From assembly GCF_023806635.1 (NCBI RefSeq), contig NZ_JAMTDQ010000023.1, positions 1 through 64,000 on the forward strand: a stretch of DNA of 64,000 nucleotides. Direction: 5' to 3'. Within the stretch, counting starts at the first letter, position 1; each line of letters starts with the position of its first letter. This document shows positions 61,827 to 64,000 of this stretch, in pieces. A program made the translations under genes and the position numbers. Under the pieces are notes generated by a model that was given only the letters and a program-made list of their open reading frames with translations, made no database searches and had not been told where the DNA came from. This stretch comes from Accumulibacter sp. Its GTDB lineage: Bacteria > Pseudomonadota > Gammaproteobacteria > Burkholderiales > Rhodocyclaceae.

Positions 61827-62420
61827 ATGGGCAGGAAACTCAAGGAACTGGCTGGTGATGTGAGCGAGAACCAACTGGCGTCGACCGTCAAGGAATCGGC
61901 CCAGCAGATCTGGCTGGCGGGCCTTGGCGCCTTTGCCAAGGCACAGGAAGAAGGCGGCAAGGTCTTCGAGGCGCTGGTGAAGGAAGGCGAGAGCATCCAG
62001 TCGAGGACACGCAAGATGACCGACGAGCGGATCGCGCAGGTGGCCGGCAAGGCAGCAGGTACCTGGGACCGGCTCGAGCAGGTCTTCGAGGACCGCGTGG
62101 CGCGTGCGCTGGGCAGCCTCGGCGTTCCGAGCAAGCAGGATATCGAGCGGCTGTCGCGGCGCGTCGTCGAATTGAGCGCGGCCGTGCAGGCGCTGACCGA
62201 AGGGAAGGCCGCGCCGAAGGCGGCTGCGCGGGCCGCCAGGCCGACAGCGCCGGCTACCGACAGCGCGGTCGCCGGGCTGGAAGAGAAGGCTCCCGCCAGC
62301 AAGCCGGCGACGGTACGGGCGGCACCACGCCGTGCCGCTGCCAAACCGACCACGGCCAAGGCGCCGCCGCCGGTGACGCCGGCCGACGTTCTGAACACGA
62401 TTCCACAGACCGGCGAGTAG
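61827..62420 (+). CDS. Phasin-type polyhydroxyalkanoate granule protein
   Basis: This 197-residue protein has an amphipathic helical phasin domain (about 15-125: IWLAGLGAFAKAQEEGGKVFEALVKEGE, KQDIERLSRRVVELSAAVQAL). The tail is Ala/Lys/Pro-rich with AAPRRAAAKPTT, like the DNA-binding tails of PhaI/PhaF-type phasins. It coats PHA granules and may tether them to the nucleoid. AAGGAG lies 7 nt upstream of the ATG. It is divergent from the reductase fusion gene. Confidence 0.88.
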   Translation: MGRKLKELAGDVSENQLASTVKESAQQIWLAGLGAFAKAQEEGGKVFEALVKEGESIQSRTRKMTDERIAQVAGKAAGTWDRLEQVFEDRVARALGSLGVPSKQDIERLSRRVVELSAAVQALTEGKAAPKAAARAARPTAPATDSAVAGLEEKAPASKPATVRAAPRRAAAKPTTAKAPPPVTPADVLNTIPQTGE

Positions 62421-62430
62421 GCTGGTGCGT

Positions 62431-62450
62431 GCGGGACCGCTACGTCCCGC
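62431..62450 (+). terminator. Hairpin after the phasin gene
   Basis: GCGGGAC, a 6-nt loop and GTCCCGC form a 7-bp stem 10 nt after the phasin stop. No T tract follows, so it may be a processing or stabilising hairpin rather than a true terminator. Confidence 0.35.
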
Positions 62451-62645
62451 TGCCCGCTTCTCGTTTCGGGCTCGGCCAACTCCGTGGGGACGGTTGCACT
62501 CCGCGAGTGGGCAAGCCCGCAGCATGCTTGGCTTGCCGCCGTGGACTTCTGACGTCGCTGTCGAAGCGAAGTCGACGGGCTTGCTCGCGAAGCCGTCGGC
62601 CAGCGACTGTTGCATGCCGTTTCCCCATCGCCAAAGGAACGACCG

Positions 62646-63863
62646 ATGAACGCTGCGACGATGCACCCATTGATTGGCCTCGCGCTTGCCGGCGGTGGCC
62701 CGGTTGGGGGAATCTATGAGGTTGGCGCGATGGCAGCTTTGGCAGAGGCGCTCGAGGGCGTCGACTTCACTGCCTTCGGAATCTACGTCGGCGTCAGTTC
62801 GGGTGCTTTCATCGCGGCGGCGGTGGCCAACGGGCTTGGGCCCGACAAGCTGGCGCGGATGCTGGTCGAGAACGACACGGACGAGGTGTTCGATCCCGAG
62901 ATGCTGCTGCGGCCCGCCTTCGGGGAGTACGTGCGGCGGGCGCTGGCAGTGCCGGTCCTGTTCTGGTCGTCGCTTCGCCAGTACCTGTCGGATCCGTGGC
63001 ATCTACGGCCGATCGAGGCCTTCCAGAGCATGAGTCATGCCATTCCGGCCGGCGTCTTCAACAGCGCCGGCATCGATCGACTGCTCCGCCGGCTGTTCTC
63101 CAGTGGTGGCCGCACGAACGATTTCCGGCAGCTGAAGCAGCGGCTGTTCATCGTCGCGACCGACCTCGACACCGGTGAGTCGGTTGCCTTTGGATCGCCC
63201 GAGCACGCCGACGTGCCGATTTCGGTCGCAGTGCAGGCCAGTGCCGCGCTGCCGGGACTGTTTCCGCCAGTGCGAATCGGCGAACGCTACTTCGTCGATG
63301 GCGCCCTGATCAAGACGCTGCACGCGTCCGTGGCACTGCAGGCCGGTGCCGAACTCCTCATCTGCATCAACCCGCTCGTACCCTTCGACTCGCGACTGGC
63401 TGCCCAGCGACCGCTGCACGAGAATCCTCCGCATGCGCCCGAGCACCTCGTCGACGGCGGCCTGCCGGTAGTTCTGTCGCAGACCTTTCGCGCCATCATC
63501 CATTCGCGGATGCGCACCGGGATGGATCGCTATCGGCACGAATTCAAGGGACGCGATGTCGTCCTGTTCGAGCCGACCCGCGACGATGTAGACATGTTCT
63601 TCACCAACGTCTTCAGCTATCGTGGGCGCAGCCGTCTCTGCGAGCATGCCTATCAGCGGACGCGCAGCGATCTCTACCGTCGCCGGCACGAGTTGCGGCC
63701 GATCCTTGCCCGCCACGGCATCGAGCTCAATCTGGGTGTGCTCAAGGACCACAGCCGTTCGTTGCTGCCGCACAAGCGCCGGCCCGACCTGGCAACGAGC
63801 GCGGGCGCGCTCGAAGCCTCCCTGGCGGATCTCGAGCGCTGGTTGCGGACGCAGGGAGACTGA
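62646..63863 (+). CDS. Patatin-like phospholipase
   Basis: This 405-residue protein has the patatin oxyanion motif LALAGGGPVGGIYEVG (about 13-28) and the nucleophile elbow GVSSGA (about 52-57). The catalytic dyad is completed by the Asp of FVDGALI. The C-terminal third is specific to a bacterial subfamily. It may act on membrane lipid, or on PHA-related esters given the phasin gene upstream. AAAGGAACG precedes the ATG. Confidence 0.88.
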   Translation: MNAATMHPLIGLALAGGGPVGGIYEVGAMAALAEALEGVDFTAFGIYVGVSSGAFIAAAVANGLGPDKLARMLVENDTDEVFDPEMLLRPAFGEYVRRALAVPVLFWSSLRQYLSDPWHLRPIEAFQSMSHAIPAGVFNSAGIDRLLRRLFSSGGRTNDFRQLKQRLFIVATDLDTGESVAFGSPEHADVPISVAVQASAALPGLFPPVRIGERYFVDGALIKTLHASVALQAGAELLICINPLVPFDSRLAAQRPLHENPPHAPEHLVDGGLPVVLSQTFRAIIHSRMRTGMDRYRHEFKGRDVVLFEPTRDDVDMFFTNVFSYRGRSRLCEHAYQRTRSDLYRRRHELRPILARHGIELNLGVLKDHSRSLLPHKRRPDLATSAGALEASLADLERWLRTQGD

Positions 63864-63972
63864 GGCACTCGCGTCGCCGTGGCGCCCGGCTGGCGGTACT
63901 GTCGACAAGGATTCCCTGGCACCACGCAGAGTGCTATTCTGGTTTCCGTGGAGAGGTCGACACGGAGAGCTG

Positions 63973-64000
63973 ATGGAGAGGAAGCCGAAGCGGCGTACGC
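63973..64000 (+). CDS. Start of a gene cut by the window edge
   Basis: ATG 63973 is preceded by ACGGAGAG, a good ribosome site, and opens MERKPKRRT before the sequence ends. Nothing can be said about its product. Confidence 0.3.

Noticed and set aside
62431-62450. Strong intrinsic terminator after the phasin gene
   Set aside because: The stem is good but no T tract follows, so it is listed only as a hairpin with low confidence.

Overview
The window is GC-rich bacterial chromosome, almost certainly from a betaproteobacterium of the Rhodocyclales, and most like Candidatus Accumulibacter or a close relative. This is inferred from gene content, not from a marker gene. The pointers are PEP-CTERM secreted proteins, a pgaABCD exopolysaccharide operon, a phasin, a polyphosphate-linked CYTH-CHAD protein, a complete ccm system, and a hox/hyp operon with the gene order known from Cupriavidus necator.

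Layout. 1-2.7 kb: a sparse edge with one PEP-CTERM gene under a perfect 13-bp inverted repeat and a decayed IS91-type transposase end. 2.7-8.0 kb (-): pgaABCD. 8.2-10.0 kb (-): a COG0701 permease and a small thioredoxin with a broken CDF-transporter gene between them. 10.2-18.7 kb: an accessory patchwork of a probable lysozyme inhibitor, a frameshifted methyltransferase, an amino-acid permease, a DUF4239 membrane protein, a second IS91 fragment, an Xre/RES toxin-antitoxin pair, an orphan cobO tail, and a two-gene AAA ATPase module that looks like defence. 18.7-21.4 kb (-): bluB-cobD-cobO behind a cobalamin riboswitch. 21.6-24.1 kb: a second PEP-CTERM protein and a NapC-type tetrahaem plus haem-domain cytochrome pair. 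24.2-31.4 kb (-): ccmABCDEFGHI. 31.6-42.9 kb (+): hoxV-hypABFCDEX-hoxA-hoxB. 42.9-46.7 kb (-): dacB, CYTH-CHAD and a Crp/Fnr regulator. 46.8-59.0 kb (-): a glycan cluster with a tRNA-Arg inside it. 59.1-64 kb: ProQ, a two-domain reductase/SDR fusion, a phasin and a patatin.

How the parts work together. The ccm genes supply haem maturation for the cytochromes encoded next to them. The hyp/hox block supplies maturation and H2-responsive control for a [NiFe] hydrogenase whose structural genes are not in the window. An FNR-type box (31520-31533) lies between ccmA and hoxV, and a weaker one lies before the NapC gene, so both respiratory blocks may be oxygen- or NO-controlled. The bluB operon completes the lower ligand and adenosylation of B12 under B12 feedback.

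The most interesting block is the glycan cluster. WecE, a GtrB/ArnC-like GT2, a small EamA/SMR-like membrane protein and an ArnT-like GT39 parallel the aminoarabinose (Arn) logic, but are joined by a WbqC protein, an ATP-grasp ligase, an amidohydrolase-fold protein and a NeuD-like acyltransferase. I infer a lipid-linked, N-modified dTDP-Fuc4N decoration pathway.

All starts were chosen by reading ribosome sites, overlaps and family N-termini. No database search was possible.
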